This document shows positions 1 through 6,120 of a DNA stretch of 10,561 nucleotides, piece by piece (within the stretch, counting starts at the first letter, position 1; every line of letters starts with the position of its first letter). The DNA is from Oscillospiraceae bacterium (GTDB taxonomy: Bacteria > Bacillota > Clostridia > Oscillospirales > Ruminococcaceae). A program made the translations under genes and the position numbers. Under the pieces are notes generated by a model. That model worked only from the letters and a program-made list of their open reading frames with translations, did no database searches and was not told the origin of the DNA. Where the stretch lies: NCBI GenBank assembly GCA_029062865.1, contig JAIDPG010000198.1, forward strand, positions 1 through 10,561, given 5' to 3'.

Positions 1-370
1 GCGCCCCGCCGAACAGCGCCGCCATTATGCCGTTGCCGCCGTCCGCGTCGTAAACCGGCAGCGCGTCCTCGAAAATGTCCGTAAAGATCGTAATCGCCAG
101 CACGGAAAATATCGTTTTTATCATCGTTGATTTATTGAGAAAAATAAACCCCACTATCATCAGCGGAATATTCAGCGCGAAAATCAGCGTGCCGACTTTA
201 ACGGGCGACACCGCCGCGATCACGACCGCGATGCCCGTAACTCCGCCCGGAGCTATACCGTTCGGGGAGATAAAACAATGCACCCCGAGCGAATACACCG
301 CCGCCGCCGCGAGAATTATTACTGCGTCAACAAACCAACGAAGCAATTTTGAAGATTGCTTTTTTACCAC
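1..370 (-). CDS. YitT-family integral membrane protein, N-terminal part (3' end outside window)
   Basis: About 123 residues are visible in the minus-strand frame opening at a GTG at 370; the frame is still open at base 1. The protein has a basic N-terminus, a hydrophobic helix at about residues 12-32, then the stretch ISPNGIAPGGVTGIA (34-48), a second hydrophobic segment, LNIPLMIVGFIF (66-77) and a third at about 84-100. The P-N-G-I-A-P-G-G-V-T-G and N-I-P-L signatures are typical of the YitT_membrane (DUF161) domain of Firmicutes, whose members usually have about 280 residues; their transported substrate is unknown. It lies 18 bases after mrnC and is probably cotranscribed with it. The start is uncertain: TTG at 382 is an in-frame alternative, neither has a good Shine-Dalgarno, and an ATG at 392 overlapping the mrnC stop is one frame away (see findings). 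The family call is firm, the start is not. Confidence 0.82.
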   Translation of the reverse strand, partial: MVKKQSSKLLRWFVDAVIILAAAAVYSLGVHCFISPNGIAPGGVTGIAVVIAAVSPVKVGTLIFALNIPLMIVGFIFLNKSTMIKTIFSVLAITIFTDIFEDALPVYDADGGNGIMAALFGGA

Positions 371-388
371 AATTATTACCAAAACCTA

Positions 389-802
389 TCATTCCGATTT
401 AGTGGGAAGCGCCTCGCAGATCGCCTCAAACAGCTCCGCAATCCGCTCGAACTGCCCCGTGAGGCTCAGATAGCCGAACAGAGTTTCCAGAGCGGTCGCT
501 CTTCTGTATTCCGACGCGCTTGCGCTTTTCGGGATCGAGATCCCGCCCGCGTTTCGCCCGCGCCGCAGAATGTCCGCCTCCGTTTCCGTCAGCATCGGCT
601 TGATGATCTCCACCGCCGCGGACTGATAGCTCGCCCGAACGCGCTCCACTGCCATTGTGTGCAGCGCTCCGGCGTTCGTCTGATGCTCCGCAACGATCCT
701 GTTCCGCACGAGCATTTCATAAACGCTGTCGCCGTAAAACGCGAGAACATTCGGGCTGTACCCGCGCGCTTCCTTTTCGGTAATAATTTTTGTCATTTGC
801 AT
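389..802 (-). CDS. mrnC: Mini-ribonuclease III (23S rRNA maturation)
   Basis: This 137-residue protein is a stand-alone RNase III catalytic domain without a dsRNA-binding domain, the length expected of Mini-III. In Firmicutes the enzyme trims the double-stranded stalk formed by the ends of 23S rRNA precursor, acting as a dimer on assembling 50S particles, with help from L3. Visible motifs are LAFYGDSVYEML (20-31) with the metal-binding Asp25 and Glu29, LRRGRNA (79-85), and SEYRRATALETLFGYL (97-112) with Glu106. It follows the methyltransferase-like gene after 67 bases and precedes the YitT gene by 18 bases. The ATG at 802 is used here; ATG at 796 is an alternative. Neither has a clear Shine-Dalgarno, although a strong one sits further upstream in front of a two-codon ORF (see the hairpin entry). 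Its place beside obgE, rpmA and rplU fits a role in 50S biogenesis. Confidence 0.95.
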   Translation of the reverse strand: MQMTKIITEKEARGYSPNVLAFYGDSVYEMLVRNRIVAEHQTNAGALHTMAVERVRASYQSAAVEIIKPMLTETEADILRRGRNAGGISIPKSASASEYRRATALETLFGYLSLTGQFERIAELFEAICEALPTKSE

Positions 803-805
803 AAA

Positions 806-811
806 ATTATA
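806..811 (-). promoter_or_regulatory. Possible -10 box (TATAAT) just before mrnC
   Basis: A perfect TATAAT on the minus strand ends three bases before the ATG at 802. At the usual 17-base spacing the -35 position (829-834) reads AACAGC, a poor match. If active, transcription would start near 799, giving an almost leaderless message that begins translation at the ATG at 796. The region is AT-rich, so chance occurrence is quite possible. Confidence 0.2.
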
Positions 812-819
812 CGTGTAAT

Positions 820-854
820 TTATTTCATGCTGTTCTCCCCTCCAAGGGAGAACA
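820..854 (-). promoter_or_regulatory. Hairpin enclosing a strong ribosome binding site, with a two-codon ORF (Met-Lys-stop), ahead of mrnC
   Basis: Bases 831-839 (TGTTCTCCC) and 846-854 (GGGAGAACA) form a perfect 9-bp stem with a 6-base loop. On the minus-strand RNA the loop and 3' arm contain GGAGGGGAG, a strong Shine-Dalgarno match, six bases before an ATG at 828. That ATG is followed by AAA and TAA (ends at 820), so the best ribosome site in the gap opens an ORF of only two codons. No U-run follows the hairpin, so it does not look like an intrinsic terminator. It may modulate translation or mRNA stability of mrnC; the function is inference. Confidence 0.5.
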
Positions 855-869
855 ACATAAAATCAATAG

Positions 870-1574
870 CTATTTCCTGCGAAGAACATAATAAACAAAG
901 CTGTATTCCTCACTGTGGAGCTCGAACATATCCATCTCGCGTTTAAGCTCACCCGCCACGGACTGCGCCTCGTCGCCGCGGAGCTCGCCCGAGCCCTCAA
1001 GCTCTTGTACGAGCGCTTTCATCGGCTCGTAGAAGCCTTGCCGCCAGTCCGACTTCGGGGCTATGTAGAAGTCCTCTATCGCAAACCCGAGCGCCTTTGC
1101 CTCTCGCAGCACCGCGTCTATTTGCACGGGCCGTCCGAAGCGCTTTTCTACGAAGCTTTTCGTGTCAAGCGACGGGTCGATAAGCCAGCAGAGCGTGCGA
1201 TAAACCGCCGCGCCGCCCTTCTTCACCTTATCGTGAATTCGCTCCAGCCGCCCAGAAACGCCGTCCGGCTCAGTGAGTCCGTTGAACCACAGCGCGTCCC
1301 AGCCGCCCTCCGCAACGGGCGTGCCGTGCTCCCAGTCTGTTCCGACCGTGAAGCCCGCCTTCTCCGCCGCCTCGGCGCGGAATTTCTCCCCGAACGTCGC
1401 CATAACGTCCGCGCCCGCGTCGGCAATAAGCCGCGGCGTACAAAGATCGTCGCCGAAAAACAGCACGTTGTCCGTCTTTTTTATTCCCGACATTTCGAGG
1501 ACCCGCCGCGCCGTTTCCTCACTGCCCGCGGTGGAGCGCTCCATACGCGCGATCAAATCATTCACAAAGCCCAT
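870..1574 (-). CDS. SAM-dependent methyltransferase-like protein
   Basis: The 234-residue soluble protein has the alternating pattern of a class I (Rossmann-fold) methyltransferase: a first strand NVLFFGDD (36-43) in the motif I position, a strand WDALWFNGL (92-100) like motif IV, then a helix and GGAAVYRTLCW (120-130) like the strand after motif IV, and a C-terminal SFVYYVLRRK hairpin strand (225-234). The SAM-binding glycine loop is unusual: instead of GxGxG it has FGDDLCTP. The start ATG at 1574 has AAAGGG at a proper distance and lies 21 bases after obgE, so the two are probably cotranscribed, with mrnC 67 bases downstream. The substrate cannot be told from the sequence; a ribosome or tRNA target would suit the neighbourhood but that is guesswork. 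The longer open frame on the opposite strand was rejected. I am fairly sure it is a real gene and moderately sure of the fold. Confidence 0.6.
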   Translation of the reverse strand: MGFVNDLIARMERSTAGSEETARRVLEMSGIKKTDNVLFFGDDLCTPRLIADAGADVMATFGEKFRAEAAEKAGFTVGTDWEHGTPVAEGGWDALWFNGLTEPDGVSGRLERIHDKVKKGGAAVYRTLCWLIDPSLDTKSFVEKRFGRPVQIDAVLREAKALGFAIEDFYIAPKSDWRQGFYEPMKALVQELEGSGELRGDEAQSVAGELKREMDMFELHSEEYSFVYYVLRRK

Positions 1575-1595
1575 TCGTTTTTCCCTTTTGCGCTT

Positions 1596-2870
1596 TTAAC
1601 GCACATAATTGAACTCAAAATCGAAGATCGAAACCAGATCGTCGTCCTGAATTCCCTGTCGCTCCAGCTCATCGATTATGCCGCTTGAGCGCAGCACGCG
1701 CTGGAAATATTGCAGGCTCTCGTAGTCCTCCATATTCACAACGGAGAGTATCGGCGCGAGCCACTCCGCGTCGACGATGAAAACGCCATCCTGCTTTGTG
1801 ACCGTAAAGCCGCGCTTCTGTTCGTCTATCGCCGCGAGCTCCTCAAGCGAGAGCTCCTGTGCCTCGTAGCGCTTGACGGGCGGCAGCGTGTCGAGCTTCG
1901 CCAGAACCGCGTCCATAAGCGCGTCCGTGCCCTCGGTCGTCGCCGCCGAGATTTTAAAAAACGGCAGTTGCTTTTCTTTTATAAACTGCTCGAAAGCCGC
2001 GATCTGTTCCTCCGTCGCGAGGTCGCACTTGTTCGCCGCGACTATCTGCGGGCGCTCGGAAAGCTCCTCGGAGAAGTTCGCGAGCTCGAGGTTTATCTTG
2101 TCGAAGTCCTCCTTGGGGTCTCTGCCCTCGATGCCCGAAACGTCCACAACGTGGACGATAAGGCGACAGCGCTCGACGTGGCGCAAGAACTCGTGACCCA
2201 AGCCCACGCCCTCGGAAGCGCCCTCGATAAGTCCGGGGATATCCGCCATAACGAACGACTTCTCGCCGCGCTTTACAACCCCTAGCACGGGCGTAAGCGT
2301 TGTGAAGTGATAATTGGCGATAGTAGGCTTCGCGGCGCTTACAACGCTTATCAGCGACGATTTCCCGACGTTCGGGAAGCCGACTAAACCCACGTCCGCA
2401 AGCAGCTTCAGCTCCAGAACCACGTCGAATTTTTCCCCGGGGAAGCCCGGCTTTGAAAACCGCGGGATCTGGCGCGTCGGCGTCGCGAAGCGCGCGTTGC
2501 CCTTGCCGCCCTTGCCGCCGCGCGCGACTACCACGGGCTCGTCGTCGGAGATGTCCGCGAGGATCCGCCCCGTGTGCGCGTCCTTAATGACCGTGCCGCG
2601 CGGAACCTTTATAACGGTCGGCTCCATCGACTTGCCGGAGCAGCGCTTCGCGCCGCCAGCCTCGCCGTCCGGCGCGACGTACTTTTTCTTATAGCGGAAG
2701 TCGATAAGCGTTGAGAGCCCGTCGTCGGGCGCGAACACGATGTCCGAGCCCTTGCCGCCGTCGCCGCCGTCCGGCCCGCCGGCGTTGACGTACTTTTCGC
2801 GGTGAAAAGAAACCGCGCCGTTGCCGCCGTTCCCCGCCTTTATAGATATTTCCACCTTATCAACAAACAT
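1596..2870 (-). CDS. obgE: GTPase Obg/CgtA, 50S ribosome assembly
   Basis: Obg is an essential slow GTPase that binds the late 50S precursor and also links ribosome assembly to (p)ppGpp. The protein has 424 residues from the ATG at 2870. The order is: glycine-rich Obg domain (about 1-158, with GNGGNGAVSFHREK and GGPDGGDGGKGSDI), G domain with P-loop GFPNVGKSS (164-172), switch I YHFTTLTP (187-194), DIPG (210-213), NKCD (280-283) and SAA (308-310), then the C-terminal OCT domain (about 345-421) found in Gram-positive Obg. The frame extends upstream to a GTG at 2888, but the ATG at 2870 starts with the family's usual MFVDKV and has AGGGAGG eight bases before it, so it is preferred. It lies after the rpmA terminator; no good promoter was seen between them, so expression may depend on read-through or on an unrecognised promoter. 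The gene then leads into the methyltransferase-like gene. Confidence 0.97.
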   Translation of the reverse strand: MFVDKVEISIKAGNGGNGAVSFHREKYVNAGGPDGGDGGKGSDIVFAPDDGLSTLIDFRYKKKYVAPDGEAGGAKRCSGKSMEPTVIKVPRGTVIKDAHTGRILADISDDEPVVVARGGKGGKGNARFATPTRQIPRFSKPGFPGEKFDVVLELKLLADVGLVGFPNVGKSSLISVVSAAKPTIANYHFTTLTPVLGVVKRGEKSFVMADIPGLIEGASEGVGLGHEFLRHVERCRLIVHVVDVSGIEGRDPKEDFDKINLELANFSEELSERPQIVAANKCDLATEEQIAAFEQFIKEKQLPFFKISAATTEGTDALMDAVLAKLDTLPPVKRYEAQELSLEELAAIDEQKRGFTVTKQDGVFIVDAEWLAPILSVVNMEDYESLQYFQRVLRSSGIIDELERQGIQDDDLVSIFDFEFNYVR

Positions 2871-2937
2871 CGAGCACCCTCCCTTCACTCAAACGCTTTT
2901 TATTGCGTGGTTTTTCCCGCGAAATACAGTTAATTGC

Positions 2938-2966
2938 AAAAAAGCCGGACGGTGATCCGGCTCTTT
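2938..2966 (-). terminator. Rho-independent terminator of the rplU-prp-rpmA operon
   Basis: Bases 2943-2949 (AGCCGGA) and 2956-2962 (TCCGGCT) form a 7-bp stem with a 6-base loop, which a G-U and A-U pairs can extend. On the minus-strand RNA six U follow directly (complement of the A-run 2938-2943). It begins about 20 bases after the rpmA stop. It separates rpmA from obgE, so full read-through to obgE would be reduced. Confidence 0.88.
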
Positions 2967-2985
2967 ACAGCATAAATTACGGAAA

Positions 2986-3267
2986 TCAGTCCGCCGCGTA
3001 AACGGAAACCTGCTTTCTGTCGCGCCCGAGACGCTCGAACTTCACCTTGCCGTCAACCAGCGCGAAGAGCGTGTCGTCGCTGCCCTTGCCTACGTTGTTG
3101 CCCGGGTGAATGTGCGTGCCGCGCTGTCTTACGAGAATATTCCCCGCAAGCACGAACTGTCCGTCCGCGCGCTTTACGCCAAGTCTCTTGGACTCGGAGT
3201 CTCTGCCGTTCTTGGTCGAGCCCATACCTTTTTTATGAGCGAAATATTGTAAACCTATCTTGATCAT
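2986..3267 (-). CDS. rpmA: 50S ribosomal protein L27 (with cleavable N-terminal extension)
   Basis: L27 sits at the peptidyl-transferase centre; its N-terminus reaches the tRNA ends. The 93-residue protein has the Firmicutes-type leader MIKIGLQYF before AHKKGMGSTKNGRDS. In this phylum the leader must be removed between Phe9 and Ala10 by the protease Prp to expose the functional tail, and the prp gene is directly upstream. The common site LQFFA is here LQYFA, a conservative change. The body (SKRLGVKRADGQFV, RQRGTHIHPGNNVGKGSDDTLFA) is highly conserved. The ATG at 3267 has a perfect AGGAGG (3274-3279) six bases upstream, which overlaps the last bases of prp. It is the last gene before the terminator at 2938-2966. 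Confidence 0.98.
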   Translation of the reverse strand: MIKIGLQYFAHKKGMGSTKNGRDSESKRLGVKRADGQFVLAGNILVRQRGTHIHPGNNVGKGSDDTLFALVDGKVKFERLGRDRKQVSVYAAD

Positions 3268-3277
3268 AGTAAACCTC

Positions 3278-3610
3278 CTAATTTATCGAAAGTCTTATCT
3301 TGCCGTATTCCTTGGAAAGCTCTCCGAGATGCTCATAGAACGCCGAAATCAGCTGCTCGGCAGCCTCGTTTCGTTCGTTGAGCTTGAGCGTTATGCGGTT
3401 CTCGTCAACCTTAACGTCCGCCTCCGCGCCGAAATTCTCCGTGATCGCGTTGCACACCAGCATAGTGCAGGAGCTAACCGCCGCGCAGACTATATCGTTG
3501 CCCTCGCGCTCGTTTTTCGCCTTGCCGTAACCCGCGTGACCGCTAATCTCGAAGCCGATGTACGCCTCCGCGTTCCCGAATCTTCCCAAATGAAAAACGC
3601 AATTAAGCAT
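3278..3610 (-). CDS. prp: Ribosomal-processing cysteine protease Prp
   Basis: Prp (YsxB-like) is a small cysteine protease that removes the N-terminal extension of L27. The 110-residue protein shows the two family hallmarks: GHAGYG with catalytic His25 and DIVCAAVS with catalytic Cys42. The His-Cys distance is 17 residues, whereas the best-known members have 12 (for example His22/Cys34 in S. aureus); the extra residues KAKNER lie in the flexible active-site loop. The gene sits between rplU and rpmA, its usual place in Firmicutes. Its ATG shares one base with the rplU stop (TAATG), indicating translational coupling, and no strong Shine-Dalgarno of its own is visible. The stop lies 10 bases before rpmA. 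Confidence 0.95.
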   Translation of the reverse strand: MLNCVFHLGRFGNAEAYIGFEISGHAGYGKAKNEREGNDIVCAAVSSCTMLVCNAITENFGAEADVKVDENRITLKLNERNEAAEQLISAFYEHLGELSKEYGKIRLSIN

Positions 3611-3918
3611 TACGCGTTGATAGCCTCAATTCTAACCTGGCTGTACGGCTGTCTGTGACCGAGCTTTCTCTTAACGTGCTTCTTGGGCTTGTAAGTGAAA
3701 ACGGTGATCTTCTTAGCCTTGCCGTTCTTCAGCAGAGTCGCCTTAACGCTCGCCCCGCTTACATAAGGCGCGCCGACGTTGATGTTGCCGTCGTCCTTGC
3801 CTACCATAATTACCTTGTCGAAGGTTACTTCGCCCTCGGCTTCCAGCTTCTCGATAAAGAGAACGTCGCCCTCTTTTACCTGATACTGCTTTCCGCCCGT
3901 TTCAATAACTGCATACAT
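3610..3918 (-). CDS. rplU: 50S ribosomal protein L21
   Basis: L21 is an early 50S assembly protein that binds 23S rRNA. The 102-residue protein has the normal length and the typical start MYAVIETGGKQYQV, followed by GDVLFIEKL and the basic C-terminal signature FTYKPKKHVKRKLGHRQPY (74-92). It is the first gene of the rplU-prp-rpmA operon. The ATG at 3918 has AGAGG at a suitable distance. The consensus promoter at 4028-4056 and a leader of about 100 nt precede it, so autoregulation through the leader, known for L21 in Firmicutes, is plausible. Confidence 0.98.
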   Translation of the reverse strand: MYAVIETGGKQYQVKEGDVLFIEKLEAEGEVTFDKVIMVGKDDGNINVGAPYVSGASVKATLLKNGKAKKITVFTYKPKKHVKRKLGHRQPYSQVRIEAINA

Positions 3919-4021
3919 ATTTTTACCTCTTTTCGGTTCTCGCTGCGCGAAGGAGTTGGTAGTTTTTAGTAGCTAGTAATTAGTTACAAACCCCAAGCTT
4001 TCTTATCCTTGCACAAGCGGC
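3919..4021 (-). promoter_or_regulatory. rplU 5' leader, candidate L21 autoregulatory leader
   Basis: Between the predicted transcription start (about 4021) and the rplU ATG lie about 100 nt. Firmicutes often carry a structured L21 leader here that responds to the ribosomal protein. I can see short complementary pieces (CAAG with CTTG near 3996-4011) but cannot confirm the family's consensus fold by eye. The middle part is a heptad repeat (3960-3987) that would be unstructured. The last bases carry the ribosome binding site AGAGG. Confidence 0.35.
3960..3987. repeat. Four tandem heptads TAGTNNN
   Basis: TAGT occurs at 3960, 3967, 3974 and 3981, exactly 7 bases apart, with variable bases TTT, AGC, AAT and TAC between. 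It lies in the untranslated leader of rplU. On the transcript it reads as ACUA repeated every seven bases. The exact period suggests a tandem repeat of heptamer type; its function is unknown. Confidence 0.6.
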
Positions 4022-4027
4022 TTAATT

Positions 4028-4056
4028 ATTATAACACAAAAAAATGCTTTTGTCAA
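4028..4056 (-). promoter_or_regulatory. Consensus sigma-A promoter of rplU-prp-rpmA
   Basis: On the minus strand TTGACA (4051-4056) and TATAAT (4028-4033) both match the consensus perfectly and are separated by exactly 17 bases. The start should be near 4021. Four C residues lie directly before the -35 box, as also at the marR promoter. The strength suits a ribosomal-protein operon. It begins about 13 bases past the hairpin of the upstream terminator. Confidence 0.93.
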
Positions 4057-4069
4057 GGGGTTTTGCGGA

Positions 4070-4108
4070 TTTTTTAGAAAAATTCTCCGAGGGAAGCGCC
4101 CTCGGAGA
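4070..4108 (-). terminator. Rho-independent terminator of the marR-ABC exporter operon
   Basis: A perfect 10-bp inverted repeat, TCTCCGAGGG (4084-4093) and CCCTCGGAGA (4099-4108), with a 5-base loop is followed on the minus-strand RNA by UUUUUCU and then AAAAAAUC. It starts 11 bases after the stop of the second exporter gene and insulates that operon from rplU. Confidence 0.92.
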
Positions 4109-4119
4109 GATAACACAAC

Positions 4120-6120
4120 TTATTCGAGCTCAAACGCTCCCGTGTACAATCTGTAGTACTGCCCCTTTTCCGCGATGAGCTTGTCGTGCGAGCCGCGCTC
4201 GATTATTCTGCCCTGCTCAAGCACCATAATCACGTCGGAGTTGCGGACTGTCGAGAGCCTGTGCGCGATAACGAATACCGTGCGCCCTTTCATCAGCGCG
4301 TCCATACCCGCCTGAACTATCGCCTCGGTTCGGGTGTCTATCGAGCTTGTCGCTTCGTCGAGTATCATTACGGGCGGGTCGGCTACCGCAGCTCTCGCTA
4401 TCGAGATAAGCTGGCGCTGCCCCTGCGAAAGCCCGCTGCCGCCGCCCTTAAGGACGGTGTTGTAGCCGTCGGGGAGCATACGTATAAACCCGTCGGCGTT
4501 CGCGAGCTTTGCCGCCGCTATGCACTCCTCGTCCGTAGCGCCCGGCTTGCCGTAGCGGAGGTTATCCATAACCGTGCCGGTAAACAGATTAACGTCCTGC
4601 AAAACCACGCCGAGCGAGTGCCTCAGATCGGCTTTCTTTATCTTGTTGATATTTATCCCGTCATAGCGTATCTTGCCGTCGGCGATGTCGTAGAAGCGGT
4701 TGATGAGGTTCGTGATCGTGGTCTTTCCCGCGCCGGTCGCTCCCACAAACGCGATCTTCTGACCCGGCTCGGCGTAGAGGTCGATGTTGTGGAGAACTAT
4801 CTTTTCGGGAACGTAGCCGAAGTCCACGTCGTCAAGAACAATATCGCCCTTGAGCTCCGTATAACTGACTGAGCCGTCCGCGGTATGCGGGTGCTTCCAC
4901 GCCCAGAGCCCAGTGCGCTCCTCGGTTTCGGTGAGCTCGCCGTTCTCGCGCTTCGCGTTTACGAGCGTTACGTAGCCGTCGTCGGTCTCGGGCTGCTCGT
5001 CAAGCAGCGTGAAGATACGCTGCGCGCCCGCCATTGCCATCGCGACGGAGTTTATCTGCTGCGATACCTGCCCTATCGGGTGAATGAAGCTTCTGGATAA
5101 TTGCAAAAACGAAACGATCGAGCCAAGCAGCATAATGTCCGCCGTGATGAACGCGAAGCGCTCCGCGCCGTCCTTCGCAACGGTGCCGAAAAGCCCTATG
5201 TTCGTTACGCCCTTTATCGCCATAGTTCCGCCGATAACGGCAAGGATAACATACAGAACATAACCCAGGCAGTTATTCAGCGGCATAAGGATATTCGCGT
5301 TGGCGTTCGCCTTGTAGGTGTTCTCGCAGAGCTCGAAATTCCTGCCGTCGAACTGCCGCTTGGACTGCTCCTCGTGGCAGAATATCTTAACGACCTTCTG
5401 CCCGTTTATCATTTCCTCGATATAGCCGTTCACGTCAGCGGTTGAGTGCTGCTGCCTCATAAAATATCTGCCGGATTTCTTCGCGATCGTCGCGGTTAAC
5501 ATCATCATAAAAATCAAGAACACAACAACGACAAGCGTCAGCCAGATCGAAATATGCAGCATCGAAAAGAACACCGCGATTATCGTTATGCCGGACTGCA
5601 GCACGGACGGGATCGCCTGCGACAGCATCTGCTGCATAGCGTCCGCGTCGTTCGTGTAAAAGCTCATCACGTCGCCGTGGGAGTGCGTGTCGAAGTATTT
5701 TATCGGCAGGCTTTGCATATGCGTGAACATTTCGTTGCGGATAGTTTTCAGCACGCCCTGCGAAACGCTTGCCATTATCCGCGCGTTGAACAGAGCGCCC
5801 AAAGCTCCGACAGCGAACAGCGCGCCCATTTTGATAAGCGCCGTTAAAAGCCCGCCGTAGCCTATCGACGGATCCTGCAAAATCGGCTTGATGTAGTCCT
5901 CGATAAGCGTTTCGAGAAACAGCGAGGACATTACCGAAGCGCCCGACGTCACGAGAATACACAGCATTACGAGAATAAGCTTGCCGGTGTAGGGCTTTAA
6001 ATAGCCCATAAGGCGCTTCATCGTTTTCTTGTCCATTTTCATCGGAACGCGCGCGCCCTTCGGCGGTCGGCCGCTCGTTTTCGGCGAAGCCTGCTTGGTG
6101 GTCTTTATTTCGTCACTCAT
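4120..6120 (-). CDS. Heterodimeric ABC exporter, subunit with canonical ATPase site
   Basis: A 666-residue half-transporter of the multidrug exporter type (BmrD/LmrD/TM288-like). It has a basic cytoplasmic N-terminus, six predicted membrane helices between about residues 45 and 350, and a nucleotide-binding domain from about 424. The motifs are Walker A GATGAGKTT (460-468), Q-loop Gln508, signature LSQGQ (564-568), Walker B VMILDE with catalytic Glu589, and switch His620 in AHRLST. The signature LSQGQ instead of LSGGQ is typical of this subunit, because it faces the partner's degenerate site. An insert of about 45 residues (about 376-423) lies between membrane and ATPase domains, so the protein is longer than the usual 580-600. 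It overlaps its partner gene by 8 bases (ATG at 6120, partner stop at 6113) and has AGGGGG upstream. It probably exports drugs or toxic metabolites; the substrate is not deducible. Confidence 0.95.
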   Translation of the reverse strand: MSDEIKTTKQASPKTSGRPPKGARVPMKMDKKTMKRLMGYLKPYTGKLILVMLCILVTSGASVMSSLFLETLIEDYIKPILQDPSIGYGGLLTALIKMGALFAVGALGALFNARIMASVSQGVLKTIRNEMFTHMQSLPIKYFDTHSHGDVMSFYTNDADAMQQMLSQAIPSVLQSGITIIAVFFSMLHISIWLTLVVVVFLIFMMMLTATIAKKSGRYFMRQQHSTADVNGYIEEMINGQKVVKIFCHEEQSKRQFDGRNFELCENTYKANANANILMPLNNCLGYVLYVILAVIGGTMAIKGVTNIGLFGTVAKDGAERFAFITADIMLLGSIVSFLQLSRSFIHPIGQVSQQINSVAMAMAGAQRIFTLLDEQPETDDGYVTLVNAKRENGELTETEERTGLWAWKHPHTADGSVSYTELKGDIVLDDVDFGYVPEKIVLHNIDLYAEPGQKIAFVGATGAGKTTITNLINRFYDIADGKIRYDGININKIKKADLRHSLGVVLQDVNLFTGTVMDNLRYGKPGATDEECIAAAKLANADGFIRMLPDGYNTVLKGGGSGLSQGQRQLISIARAAVADPPVMILDEATSSIDTRTEAIVQAGMDALMKGRTVFVIAHRLSTVRNSDVIMVLEQGRIIERGSHDKLIAEKGQYYRLYTGAFELE

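Noticed and set aside
831..854. Hairpin before mrnC as a transcription terminator
   Set aside because: The stem is perfect but no U-run follows on either strand, so it is described as a regulatory hairpin instead.
356..946. Plus-strand open frame of 196 codons opposite mrnC
   Set aside because: It is antisense to the clearly conserved mrnC and has the Arg-rich composition of a shadow frame in GC-rich coding sequence.
915..1688. Plus-strand open frame of 257 codons, longer than the methyltransferase-like gene opposite it
   Set aside because: Its product is rich in Arg and Leu with no recognisable motif, it runs across the obgE end, and it lacks a ribosome site; the minus-strand gene has a ribosome site, operon spacing and fold-like strands.
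4186..4872. Plus-strand open frame of 228 codons opposite the exporter ATPase domain
   Set aside because: It is antisense to highly conserved ATPase motifs, Arg- and Val-rich, without a ribosome site.
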